This document shows, in pieces, positions 31,478-64,000 of a stretch of DNA of 64,000 nucleotides. Below the pieces are notes generated by a model. It saw only the letters and a list, made by a program, of their open reading frames with translations, had not been told where the DNA came from and did not search any database. Within the stretch, counting starts at the first letter, position 1. Each line of letters begins with the position of its first letter. The stretch lies in contig CM066919.1 of the NCBI GenBank assembly GCA_033964015.1, positions 30,905,459-30,969,458 of the forward strand. Direction: 5' to 3'. A program made the translations under genes and the position numbers. The stretch is from Scolanthus callimorphus. Its lineage: Eukaryota; Cnidaria; Anthozoa; Actiniaria; Edwardsiidae.

Positions 31478-34400
31478 CTACGAATTGTTCCACATTCCTT
31501 TCTTGGTATGAAAATAATGATACAAATCCACAACTTTGCGCCTTTCTACTTGCATGCCCGCCATAACTATCCTATCTGTCATTTCAACGTCCTCCCCACC
31601 CCACCGGTCTCGAAACATTTTATAGTTCATGCCACCAAAATTGTCCCAGTCTTCCTTGTACACTCCTACCAATCCAAGGCCATGGAATTCCCAGTACCTT
31701 CCTTTGTCTTCATACATGTAGGGCATAACACCACATTCGAGTCTCTCTAGTATGGGTGAAAATACCTGGCGGCCTTTTATGGTATGCTGTTAAGGGGAAA
31801 ACAAAGAAAACGAGATCAGCAAAGATGCGAGTGCACTGAAAACAATCATGTTTATGCAACCTGCCAACCTTCAAAGCTTTAAGTTGGAGAAATTTTCAGA
31901 AGGTTTTCATTTTCCGATGAAAATCGTCCGATGAAAACCACTCTAATAGAAAACTCGAAGTAGCGGAGCCAATCAGATTGCAGTATTCGTGATAGTTATG
32001 TAGGATTCAATTTTTAGACTACTCGTTCTTGTTTTCTATGACTCAAAAAGTGAACGAGGCGCATGTAAGCCAAGGAAGCGCTGGCTTCTAATTTCTTTTT
32101 GGCCAAGTATTGAAAATACCGGAGTCAGGGTCATTTCTATTTTTTATTGTACGTTTTGTCTAGCATTTTCTATCTCGTGACAGTTATAGCTTATATCCTT
32201 ATAATATATTAATAATAGAATCGGAAAGGCCTATTTAGCGGTTAAAGGCGAGTCACTGGGAGGCGATGTTGCAAGCCAATGAGACAGCACTAGGGACAAC
32301 GAAAATTGGCTTTTCATTCATTGCCTAGGTACTTGTCTCACTTATTTGCATAGCGCCGTAATAAATTGCGGTTTACATGGGTACATTTGTCTACTGCCTC
32401 AAAGGCCCCCGTGGTATTATTGCTCCCCGTGGTATTATTGCTTAAAGTACAGTCGCCTGGGAATCCGTGGAGAAACATAGCAAGAATGTGCTTGGCACAA
32501 ATTTCAAATGGATTGTTGGCAGAGAACAGAAAAACAGAATGTGCAGGGGCGTATAAGCCAAGGAAGCTTGTAAAATAAGGGAAAAAAAGTGAAAAATAAA
32601 GTATGTATGTATGTATGAAGCACTGACTACCGCTTACCACTTTTTCGCCAAGTATTGAAAAAAAAAAACGTGTTTCTGCCCGGTATTATCTGTTTTGTAG
32701 ATCTATCTTGCGATAGTCATTGTCGCTAAATGGCTTTTCAGGCTGAGTCACAAGCCAATCAGAGAAAAGGGAAGCCATTTAGCAGCAAGGCCCTTGTGTG
32801 GGCGAGCCGGCCCGGGAGAGCCTGTAGTGTAGTGATGTGATCTAGGCAATCCGACAGCACCAGGACAACTCAAAGAATATTTTTTGGCTTCATTCGCCCC
32901 CAAAAATGATAGAATAACTAGGATATTTTAATTTCAGTCTGGAATGGCTTCCAAGAGCAAAAGGACTGTAGTGTATACGCTCCTGATGTGTGGTTTGAAA
33001 AATAAGGAAGCTAATAAAAAAATCTCACCTTGCGTATGTCTTCTACAAAAGATGCAGGCACCTGTAAATGCAAGTCTAATACAACTACTATGTCATCTGG
33101 GTGAAGCACACCACCACTCACGCCCTGCTGTATGGCTAGAGACTTCTCGAACTTGGCTGTGTTCTCAAATAGCATGTAGTTCTTTAATGTACTGTTTTCA
33201 AGGGCTCCCTTTAGATCAGCATTAGGACTCAAAAAGTCCACAACAATAACATTAATGTTTTTATCTCCTAAATCTTGTTGAATTTGTTGTATGTTGTTAA
33301 TAAAGTGTAGCACCCATTTTCCCTGATTCCGACCAGATACAACAATAAAATTTACCATGCTATTTCTGTTCCAAGAAAATTCCTCCAAGTAGCAGAACTC
33401 TTTGTTCTCTTGTTGAAAAAGATATTCTGAGAACCGTACATCTTTGCCAGTAGACTTGTCCTTTAGAAGCAGTTCTACTAAAAAGCGATTAGATTTTTTC
33501 TCAACATTAACAACATCCTTAAGTTCATATTTCCTAAAAAAGAAAACAAATAAGGAAGGCTGTTATTATACCCATCAAAAATTGAAAACAAGACCGAAAA
33601 TGAGAGCAGTTGAAGTGTGCAGCAAGGTCCACAGAGTGCACTTTCAAGTGAGGGAGTTTGTAATAAAGAATTGACGACAGATAGAAATGGAGGGGCTGTA
33701 TACTAGAAAATACAGTATAAAAATTTCTTGAAGTGTGGGGGTACAGCCCCCCCCCCCCCCCCAAGCTTGACAATTAAAATATTTCCAGGGATTTACGGTA
33801 TGTGCTCTTATTTCCCAAGCTTATGTCATCATTGTGGTCAAAATGTTGTTGACTCACTGTGAGAGCTATGCAGTCTATGCAGGCTTGGCCACATGCGCTG
33901 TCTTTAAGGAGCATGCCACCAACCTTGAATTAGCACAAGCTACAATAGTGTTAAAACTTTCAGACTTACTTCAACCAGCACATTTTGTTTTCTTGACATG
34001 GCAAAAAACTTTTCAATATGATGTGAAATAGCCATAGTCAATAGCTATTGACTCAGATCCCATTCGGTCTCAGGAATAATTGTTAATGATCCTCTTTGCA
34101 CATTGCCCAACCAGAAACAAGCATTCGCTATAGAATCATTTTTGTGGAAATTGAGGACGAGATATCATATGATTCAATATTCAAAGCCTTCAGTCAGTAG
34201 ATTCCACCGAAAATAGCACTCAAAAAGGTGATATCGCCCTCGTTGCTGCGTGACTCATGCGACATTGCTTTTTTCATGCTGTTTTCTTAGCATTATTATA
34301 CATTGTGTGGTTCCAAAAAATATCCATACCCCCCCCAATGGAAGGGTGTTGAAAAGTGACCCCCACCCCTCTGGAATTTCCAATCCCTTCCGTAGGGGGG

Positions 34401-36648
34401 GTATGGATAATTTCTGGAAAAAAACACATTGTACTCACTACCTCGATTCTGATTGGCTAAAAGCGTGCGCTTTAGTTTGGGAATCACACACTTTGAGGGT
34501 CTCCAAGAATCAGCATGCTGATTCCTGATTCTTGAGCCCTTGAATGTTTTCCCTATTTAACAAGGCGCTTGTGTAAAAGAAATTGCTTGACAGAAAAAAA
34601 AGTATTTTTACTGAATCAATGTATAATAAAACAATTGTTGAATTCGGTTTTTGTGATTTCCAGAATAAACAATTAAATGTCTCGCCAAGTGGAATCAGGC
34701 CTTACGGCCTCGCCTGATTCCACCTGTCTCGACATTGTTTATTCTGGAAATCACAAAAACCTCATCCAATAATTGCTTATAATCTAGCCTCCTGAAGCTT
34801 TGAATAATCCTATAAAATATTGAGCAATATTTAATGATTTCCTTGGTAAGCATGGTTTGGCTGAGTATGTAATATTTATAGAATGTGGTTTTTAATGGTT
34901 TTCTATGAGATTTTGTTGTGTCTAAAAAACAGTTACTGGTTATTTATTTGTTTTGTATGAAGTACCTGACAATATTTCACTCAAAATTTATCACCTTGTA
35001 TTATATCTTTCCCAAAGGCTTGTTTATGCAATTAATAAAGGAAAGGTGGGGCAAAGTTTTTCCTCACTCCAATCAAACAAAATTAAATGTTGTGTGGCAT
35101 CTTGGGGGCTGATTCTTTGCCAATTTCCAAAGGTGCTTTTTTCAGTCATGCTGATGCATGGATTTTCATCAACTTGCTTATTTCAAATGATAAAAAATAA
35201 AATTGAAGGGTGTATTGACAATAGTATTAAACTTTAGATTTTCAAGACTAGCGAAAATGAACAATCTACTAGTACAGGGATAAGCCAAGGTTTATTCCTT
35301 TTCAGACCATTTTAGAAGGTATGGAAGTTAGCATGTCCTGTATCATACCTATCACCTGAGTATTTTAGTGTGATTTTAATGCGGGGGGGGGGGGGGGGGG
35401 GGGGGGCTCACCAGGGAGCAATGTATACAGCACAGCATTAAAATAGCATTTAATGGACAGGTGGTCATTTCCTTACCTGCTAGCACTGTGAATCTTTTCT
35501 GTCACTTCTGAAATAATTTCCTTTGCTTCGGCTTCTTCCATCAAATCATTCCCAAAGCTGACCATTCCAACCGCGTCGGTACGATTGGAGAAATCAGAAG
35601 GATAGATAGAGGTGTATTTCATTTCCCACAAAGACTTAAAAAGATTCACGTGCCGCATGTTTACATATCGGGAGTGTTCGCGTTGGCATCGGGGAAATAG
35701 CCTTTTCACAGTCGCTTCACTCATAAATGGTACACTCAATATCCTTTCTCGCAAAGGTACACTGCTAGGGGGCCTTTGACTTGAATGCCTAAAGCCTGGA
35801 GGTTTAAAACTATTCGCATTAACGGTGTCCTTTGAGATCAGGGAATCGTCGTAGAACGCTTTTAATGACTCCTTTGTAATGTCTTGAAAATATGCCTTAC
35901 CACCGAATCGCCATTGAACGCGTAATTTATCAGTTGATATTGCTCCGTCATGCTTATGAAGCATTTCAAAGTAATACGATTTAGAAGCCGTGAGCTTGAC
36001 CCCTTTAAAATCCTTAGATTTTACAGGTTTTCTGGAGTAAGTCCAAGCGATATTTTGACTATTTTCGGGGTGTTCATCTGTACTAAGCCAGAACTCCGCA
36101 CTTCCGCTAGCATCAAGACGGAACGAGTAACTCCCATTTTCTTGAGGAATAATATAACCAAAAACTCGTTTACCGTATTTATTTCCATTACCCTTTATCG
36201 TAAGTGAATTGTGAAACTTCCGTGTTGAAGGTGCTTTAGGAAATAGAGGGAAATACAACAACGTCCTTAAATCATCTCCGCATATGTCAGCCCATTCATG
36301 TAGATTTACTTGTCCTCGTTTTCCTCGTTTTACTTGCACATTGACACCAGCTATCTCGATTTTCGCTTTTCGCAGGGATTCAGCTTGTTCTTTGAGCCGA
36401 AGATCTGCTGTATCAGGATAAAGCTGTTGCGATTTTAAAGTTGGCTGATCTCTTCTCGATGCTATCAGAATCGCTAAGTTGAATTCAGTTTCCTCATCGT
36501 TTCTTGGACTAAAATTTATAGTATAAAGCAACTGCCAGGCAAACAACACCAGTGTTATACAACTAAAGGAGAATAAAGTGTTTCTCCTACAGAAAGGGAT
36601 TCTGAAAGGCATCTTGAACGACGATAAACGAATTGATTTGACAAACAC
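31478..36648 (-). CDS. Beta-1,4-N-acetylgalactosaminyltransferase, B4GALNT3/4 type
   Basis: Family enzymes add GalNAc beta1-4 to terminal GlcNAc (LacdiNAc) in the Golgi. Three exons: 35477-36648, 33029-33533 and 31478-31786, all GT/AG with phases that join cleanly, giving about 661 residues without frame breaks. Exon 1 has a short cytosolic tail, one signal anchor (LFSFSCITLVLFAWQLLYTI), a stem, and a PA14-type domain (RVFGYIIPQENGSYSFRLDA, AEFWLSTDE, YYFEMLHKHDG). Exon 2 starts the glycosyltransferase fold (NFIVVSGRNQGKWVLHFINN) and has VVVLDLHLQVP where the family has its metal-binding DxD-like DLH. Exon 3 has YWEFHGLGLVGVYKEDWDNF, FRDRWGGEDVEMTDRI and YHYFHTKKGMW, the acceptor/catalytic region. 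Human B4GALNT3/4 are near 1000 residues, so this is a compact form. A second ATG 33 bases in could also start it. Confidence 0.9.
34306..34428. repeat. Small inverted repeat TGTGTGGTTCCA...TGGAAAAAAACACA
   Basis: GTGGTTCCAAAAAATATCCA plus a C-run pairs with a G-run and TATGGATAATTTCTGGAA. Related pieces occur at 11457-11520 (CTCTGGAATTTCCAAATCCC) and 38242-38310. It lies in intron 1 of the B4GALNT gene. Confidence 0.5.
34626..34785. repeat. Long palindrome in B4GALNT intron 1
   Basis: ATAAAACAATTGTTGAATTC and GTTTTTGTGATTTCCAGAAT at the left have an inverted counterpart at 34735-34785. The centre GGAATCAGGCCTTACGGCCT, then CGCCTGATTCC, is itself palindromic. The transcript would form a hairpin. 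Confidence 0.65.
35382..35406. repeat. Isolated poly-G tract
   Basis: A run of about 25 G within B4GALNT intron 1, without the inverted arms or flanking duplications of the G-run elements elsewhere. Confidence 0.6.
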
Positions 36649-37163
36649 CTGCGTTTACTTTCGTATCAGGAATCCGGCATGATTTTGATTCCATTCGTTA
36701 CAGGCACTCTCGTTTCTTCGTCTCGTCGGGCACAACACAGGTACCCCAAGCTACATTGTTAGCTTACGCGCGTATTGATTGGCTAAAAACGCGTGAGTTA
36801 CTAAGGAAGAAGATGAAGTTTATTCCACTTATACCGTATATAAGAGAAAAGGAAAACTGCAACAAATTCATAGCAAATCATACTGAAATAAACATTCGAA
36901 TGTAAGGTAAACCCCGAAACGCCGAATATCGAAACCGACCACACCGGAACGAAACGACCTGAACCAGCGGAACGAAACGACCAGAACCATCGTAACGACG
37001 GGATGCAACACCAAGGCTGTTCGATTAACTTGGGCCACAGACTTAATATTATTTCAAGTAAAACTAAATTATTAATGGTTAAACCATTCCTGTGTTCCCT
37101 CTGATAATGAAGATGAAATGAAAGAATTCAGGTAGTAGTTAATTTACATAGGGAGTTGCAAGT
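36649..37163. other. 5' flank of the B4GALNT gene
   Basis: Presumed promoter region for the minus-strand gene. No TATA box is convincing. A diverged tandem motif (GGAACGAAACGACC) occurs at about 36950-36990. Confidence 0.4.
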
Positions 37164-38103
37164 AATGTATCAGTCAATTCCAGCGCTGACCATGCCCCCC
37201 CCCCCCCCCCCCCCCGGGCAACCCCCGGGATTTTGGTCATTTCTAAAAATAAAACTGAAAATTCCCAGCCCCCGGGCAAGCAAAAATGCAAAATACCCCA
37301 CGGCGGGGAACACAAAAAGCGGAAAAATGCCCCACCCCCGGGACGAGAAAAAGACGGTAGGATTCCATCGACTATGCGTGACAAAGCTTCACAACAAAAA
37401 CTTCAACTCCATTTATACTGTCCGAGCATTTATAATTCGTTTCAGTAAATGTACTTTAGTTTTCTCGTCTTTGAACGAGTTCTCATTTCACTGATGAAAG
37501 TGAGACAAAATATAAAAGAAGTGAAACTAAGGTATTAGTACAATATCGGTAGAATTCCTAAGCCATTCGCTGTTGTAGCCATTTCTGCAAACTGTCTCCG
37601 GAATCTCTCAATGCGAAATTTACCTTTATTCTATTTGCAGAGCAACTATTTCACAGTTATGTTACTTGACTTTTTGCTAAATTGGAACTCTTTTATAGTG
37701 TCAATTCATTTTTATGTTTTTCCACTGAGACGAAATTGCGAAATCTGTTTCTTCTCTATAGAAGACGTCAACTGCGAAATGTGCAAATGTGTCTTCCCCA
37801 AACGTGGTGTATACGGACCATGCTCTGCATTATATTTATGTGGCGTTATTTTCTGTAACTGGGACTTTGTAACTGCCAAACGATAGTTATTGTAACTGGT
37901 GTTGTAGTTCGCAAAACCTGACGCGCTTGAGATGAGAAACCAAAATTCCCCACCCCCCTCCCCTGGGGAAAAACAATTCCCGACCCTGGGGCCAGCAAAA
38001 TTTTCAAAATTCCCCACCCCAGGGAAGGCAGCGGTGCGCAAATGCCCCACGGTGTCCGGGGGGGGGGGGGGAATGGTCACCGCTGGAATTGACTGATACA
38101 TAA
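37164..38103. mobile_element. 940-bp inverted-repeat element with C-run and 'TTCCCCAC' subrepeats
   Basis: The left arm TGTATCAGTCAATTCCAGCG, then CTGACCATG and a C-run, is matched at the right by a G-run, AATGGTCACCGCTGGAATT and GACTGATACATA. Near both ends are repeats of (A)AAATTCCC(A/C)(A/G)CCCC(C/T)GGG and ATGCCCCAC. No transposase is visible. The subterminal-repeat design matches other elements in the window. Confidence 0.75.
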
Positions 38104-38831
38104 GGGTATAGCCACTTAAATTCCTTTTTTGACATGCATTCAGCATTGTTGCTTACAGTAAGTGTTAGAAAATAATCCATGCAGTTCACAGAACAATTAT
38201 TTTGATTTCTAACTTTACTTGGATCGAAGGCAAAGGGGAATGTGTGGTTCCAGAAAAAAAAATCCACACCCTTTGGCATTTCAAAACCCAATGGGTTTTC
38301 TGGAATCATACAATTACATTTATTTTGTGTAATCTCAGAAAAAAATCCATACATTCTGATTTGACACATTTGAAACTGCGGCGGCATTTTTTTTTTTTTT
38401 TTACAACGCTCAAATATCGTTTCAAGGAGAGAGGGTGGTTTCTTTCCGGTTGTTCCGCTGGTTTCGTTCCGGTAGTTTCGTTTCGGCGTTCCGGGTTTTA
38501 CCATCCACGGTGCTTTTCCATTTACCAGGCAAATGGAAAGCGTCATTCCCGGGAAAGTCGGGAGTTTAGGAAAACCTTTTCCAGTCTTTGTAATATGGGC
38601 TCGTATCAGAGAGAACACACAAAGAGAAGTTTCAACTTCTATTTTTTTATGAGATACCCCCGGCCTGGCGGCGGCATCATCCCTCGCTTTTTTGCAAAAG
38701 TGCTTAATATATAGATTTAGCCACTGGCTAAAAGCGGAGCTCCGGTTACAAAATTTTTTAACAAGACAAAAAGGTTGCCATTGTACGTGAATAGATAGCC
38801 TTGCACCGTTATACCACGTTACTAAGCACTT
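38104..38831. other. Intergenic with old repeat fragments
   Basis: It contains fragments of the GTGTGGTTCCAGAAAA family (38240-38360), a T-run at 38388-38402 and GGTTTCGTTCCGGTAGTTTC-like motifs. The long minus-strand frame at 38004-38837 spans repeat DNA and shows no domain, so it is not called. Confidence 0.4.
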
Positions 38832-40147
38832 GTTCACCCAAGTGTGGTTATCTAAGGTTCATCCCTTAAACGATGTAAACCTTTTCACGTTTGATGACGT
38901 CATCAATTAAGTCATACCACGTAACCATGCAGTTACACCCACCTTGCCACTTAGATAACTTCACCCAAGTTTGGTTGTCTGAAGTTCATCCCTTCTTGAG
39001 ATATATCATTTTCTCCTATGATGACGTCATCAATGACGTCATACCTCGTGACCATGCTGTTGCACCCCCTTGCCACTTAGATAACTTCACCCAAGTTTGG
39101 TTGTCTGAGGCTCATCCCTTCTTGAGATATATCATTTTCTCCTATGATGACGTCATCAATGACGTCATACCACGTGACCATGCAGTTGCACCCCCTTGCC
39201 ACTTAGATAACTTCACCCAAGTTTGGTTGTCTGGGGTTCATCCCTTCTTGAGATATATCATTTTTCTCCTAAGATGACGTCATCAATGACGTCATACCAC
39301 GTGACCACGCAGTTGCACCCCCTTGCCACTTAGATAACTTCACCCAAGTTTGGTTGTCTGAGGTTCATCCCTTCTTGAGATATATCATTTTTCTCCTATG
39401 ATGACGTCATCAATGACGTCATACCACGTGACCATGCAGTTGCACCCCCTTGCCACTTAAATAACTTCACCCAAGTTTGGTTGTCTGAGGTTCATCCCTT
39501 CTTGAGATATATCATTTTTCTCCTATGATGACGTCATCGATGACGTCATACCACGTGACCATGCAGTTGCACCCCCCTTGCCACTTAGATAACTTCACCC
39601 AAGTTTGGTTGTCTGAGGTTCATCCCTTCTTGAGATATATCACTTTTCTCCTATGATGACGTCATCAATGACGTCATACCACGTGACCATGCAGTTGCAC
39701 CCTCCTTGCCACTTAGATAACTTCATCCAAGTTTGGTTGTCTGAGGTTCATCCCTTCTTGAGATATATCATTTTTCTCCTATGATGACGTCATCAATGAC
39801 GTCATACCACGTGACCATGCAGTTGCACCCTCCTTGCCACTTAGATAACTTCATCCAAGTTTGGTTGTCTGAGGTTCATCCCTTCTTGAGATATATCATT
39901 TTTCTCCTATGATGACGTCATCAATGACGTCATACCACGTGACCATGCAGTTGCACCCCCCTTGCCACTTAGATACCTTCACCCAAGTTTGGTTGTCTGA
40001 GGTTCATCCCTTCTTGAGATATATCATTTTTCTCCTATGATGACGTCATCGATGACGTCATACCACGTGACCATGCAGTTGCACCCCCCTTGCCACTTAG
40101 ATAACTTCATCCAAGTTTGGTTGTCTAAGGTCCATCCCTTCCCGAGA
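38832..40147 (+). repeat. 127-bp satellite, about ten units, with paired CRE-like sites
   Basis: The unit includes GATGACGTCATCAATGACGT, CATACCACGTGACCATGCAG, TTGCACCCCCTTGCCACTTA, CCCAAGTTTGGTTGTCTGAG and TTGAGATATATCAT. The GACGTCATC landmarks are about 127 bases apart (near 38894, 39021, 39148, 39275 and so on to 40045). Nearly every unit has two perfect TGACGTCA palindromes 12 bases apart (start to start) and one CACGTG E-box. The first unit is the most diverged. It ends about 550 bases upstream of the HEATR6 start codon. Confidence 0.9.
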
Positions 40148-40454
40148 TTTTTTAATTTTCTTAGTATACCACAGGGTTCCCATGAGTTTCCGCGTACGGC
40201 GGACGGACGGACGGACGTACGCTATACCTTTAATACCAGGAAGAAACAAAAAAATTCATATCTCAAGAAGAGAACAACCTATGGCAACCAAACTTGGACA
40301 CATTAATCTTTTGGGCGATACCATTTCAACGCCCTAGTCATTTGACTTGGCGCCGTCAATAACGTAAGCAAAATGAGCAAGAAAGCCCGTGACGTTTGAA
40401 AATCAACTCCATAGTTATGCGAGACGTTATTTTCTTAGGTATGGTGCTCCGCTT

Positions 40455-40475
40455 GCGCGGGCCTTCGGCCCGCGC
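40455..40475. promoter_or_regulatory. GC-rich perfect hairpin near the HEATR6 promoter
   Basis: GCGCGGGCC-TTC-GGCCCGCGC is a perfect 9-bp stem, extended imperfectly by GCTCCGCTT and AGGAGCTCCG. It lies about 230 bases upstream of the HEATR6 start codon. Function unknown; it may be a repeat remnant. Confidence 0.4.
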
Positions 40476-40700
40476 AGGAGCTCCGCTAAAAAAATATTTG
40501 GGCTACCTGTGTTTTTCATGGTCAGCGGTGACACTTGTTTCTAGCTAAAATGGCGGACAATGTGGTGAAAAAGTTGGTAGCTCTGAAAATGTGTCTGAGA
40601 AATTGGTAGTATCTGATATTTTTTAGATCCAGTTGATTTGATTGTACTAAGTTTGAATTGTATCATATGATGCTCCGTATTTCACAAACTGGAACTGACC

Positions 40701-63150
<22,450 letters not shown>

Positions 63151-63164
63151 TGACTAGCTGGTCG

Positions 63165-63326
63165 CCTGGGCGACCACAAATCAGAGCTGGGCGACTAAAA
63201 ATTTGAACTTAGGCGCCAGCCGGCAACCAAATATTTTGGTACTCTTTTCAAGCTTGATTAAAACTGGCGACCAAAGGTTATGTTCAGACGACCAGTTGTT
63301 TACACTTGGTCGCCACCTGGCGACTA
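63165..63326. repeat. 'TGGCGACCA' repeat cluster
   Basis: Repeated GGTCGCC/GGCGACCA/GGGCGACTAAA motifs in both orientations. The same motif set surrounds 55290-55620. Confidence 0.5.
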
Positions 63327-63532
63327 AGACCCCGTCCACACTACACCGTTTTCAAACGAAAACGGATACTTTTTGCTCCGGATACGGCTATCGTCCACAC
63401 TACAACGCCGAAAATGATCACCGAAAACGGCGAAAACTATACGAAAACGATGAGTGTGGACGCAAATCTTTTTGAAAACGGAGCAAAATGTATCCGTTTT
63501 CATTTGAAAACAGTGTAGTGTGGATGGGGTCT
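63327..63532. mobile_element. AGACCCCGTCCACACTACA MITE, copy 1
   Basis: AGACCCCGTCCACACTACAC, then CGTTTTCAAACGAAAACGGA, is matched by the inverted end ...GTGTAGTGTGGATGGGGTCT. The interior repeats CGAAAACG. A near-identical second copy begins 65 bases downstream in the same orientation. No coding capacity. Confidence 0.8.
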
Positions 63533-63596
63533 TAGTATCACTGGAAGCGGGCTTAAAGCCTCACACTTTTCCCTTGTGCGGTCTTTTAGCCTTTTT

Positions 63597-63802
63597 AGAC
63601 CCCGTCCACACTACACCATTTTCAAACGAAAACGGATACTTTTTGCTCCGGATACGGCTATCGTCCACACTACAACGCCGAAAACGATCACCGAAAACGG
63701 CGAAAACAATACGAAAACGATGAGTGTGGACGCAAATCTTTTTGAAAACGGAGCAAAAAGTATCCGTTTTCGTTTGAAAACGGTGTAGTGTGGACGGGGT
63801 CT
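63597..63802. mobile_element. AGACCCCGTCCACACTACA MITE, copy 2
   Basis: Same ends, length (206 bases) and orientation as the copy at 63327. They differ at only a handful of bases (for example GGATGGGG versus GGACGGGG), so both are fairly recent. TA/TTA borders both, but the exact duplication is unclear. Confidence 0.8.
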
Positions 63803-64000
63803 TAGAAAAAAGGTTAATTTCCAGGCCTGGATTTGAATCCTTTACGCTATGCAAACTCAATTTGCATTTGGTATGAACTCCCTGGGGATTGTAATAAAAA
63901 GGAGATATTATGCCAACAACCCCTTTGACATTCATCCAAGCAGCGAAAGAGAAACGGTTTGGCGATAGGCGAGTTGATCGGGTTGATATTATTTCCTCCC

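Noticed and set aside
38004..38837. Minus-strand 277-codon open frame
   Set aside because: It crosses the end of an inverted-repeat element and other repeats, has poly-Lys/Pro stretches from homopolymers, and shows no domain.

Overview
The window is animal nuclear DNA: intron-split genes with GT/AG junctions, long introns, tRNA-derived SINEs, LINE fragments and many short inverted-repeat (MITE-like) elements. Gene content (TANGO2, HEATR6, a PA14-containing B4GALNT, a class A GPCR and a TIR protein whose C-terminus looks like a beta-trefoil), AT-richness and element density fit a cnidarian, probably an anthozoan (sea anemone or coral). The species is an inference; no search was possible.

Layout. 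1-13.4 kb: two same-strand TANGO2-like copies (1060-4706 and 9671-13238), both frame-disrupted. The second also carries a LINE insertion inside an exon, and its last exon has expanded into a minisatellite. 13.4-20.5 kb: no gene recognised; a stack of mobile elements, including a nested pair of G-run-terminated elements and a SINE split by two TTAA-flanked elements. 20.9-23.5 kb: a large coiled-coil exon with internal repeats and a duplicated 3' end. 24.5-27.8 kb (minus): a TIR gene. 31.5-36.6 kb (minus): a three-exon Golgi beta-1,4-N-acetylgalactosaminyltransferase (B4GALNT3/4 type). 38.8-40.1 kb: a 127-bp satellite in which nearly every unit has two CRE-like TGACGTCA sites. 40.7-63.1 kb and beyond: HEATR6 (21 exons seen, C-terminus outside), with an antisense GPCR gene in one intron.

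The most striking structure is within HEATR6. The 3' splice site plus the first ~50 coding bases of one exon are repeated about 15 times upstream of the intact exon. Three other genes here (GPCR tail, TANGO2 copy 2, coiled-coil gene) also have tandem repeats made of coding sequence. Intron 18 of HEATR6 holds an A-B-A-B-B-A array: A is a TA-flanked inverted-repeat element, B a 1.38-kb unit, and the B/B junction carries what looks like a mariner-type excision footprint.

The genes do not form an obvious pathway. Otherwise intact coding sequences of five genes carry one-base indels, several in homopolymers, so at least some of these breaks may be consensus errors rather than true decay.
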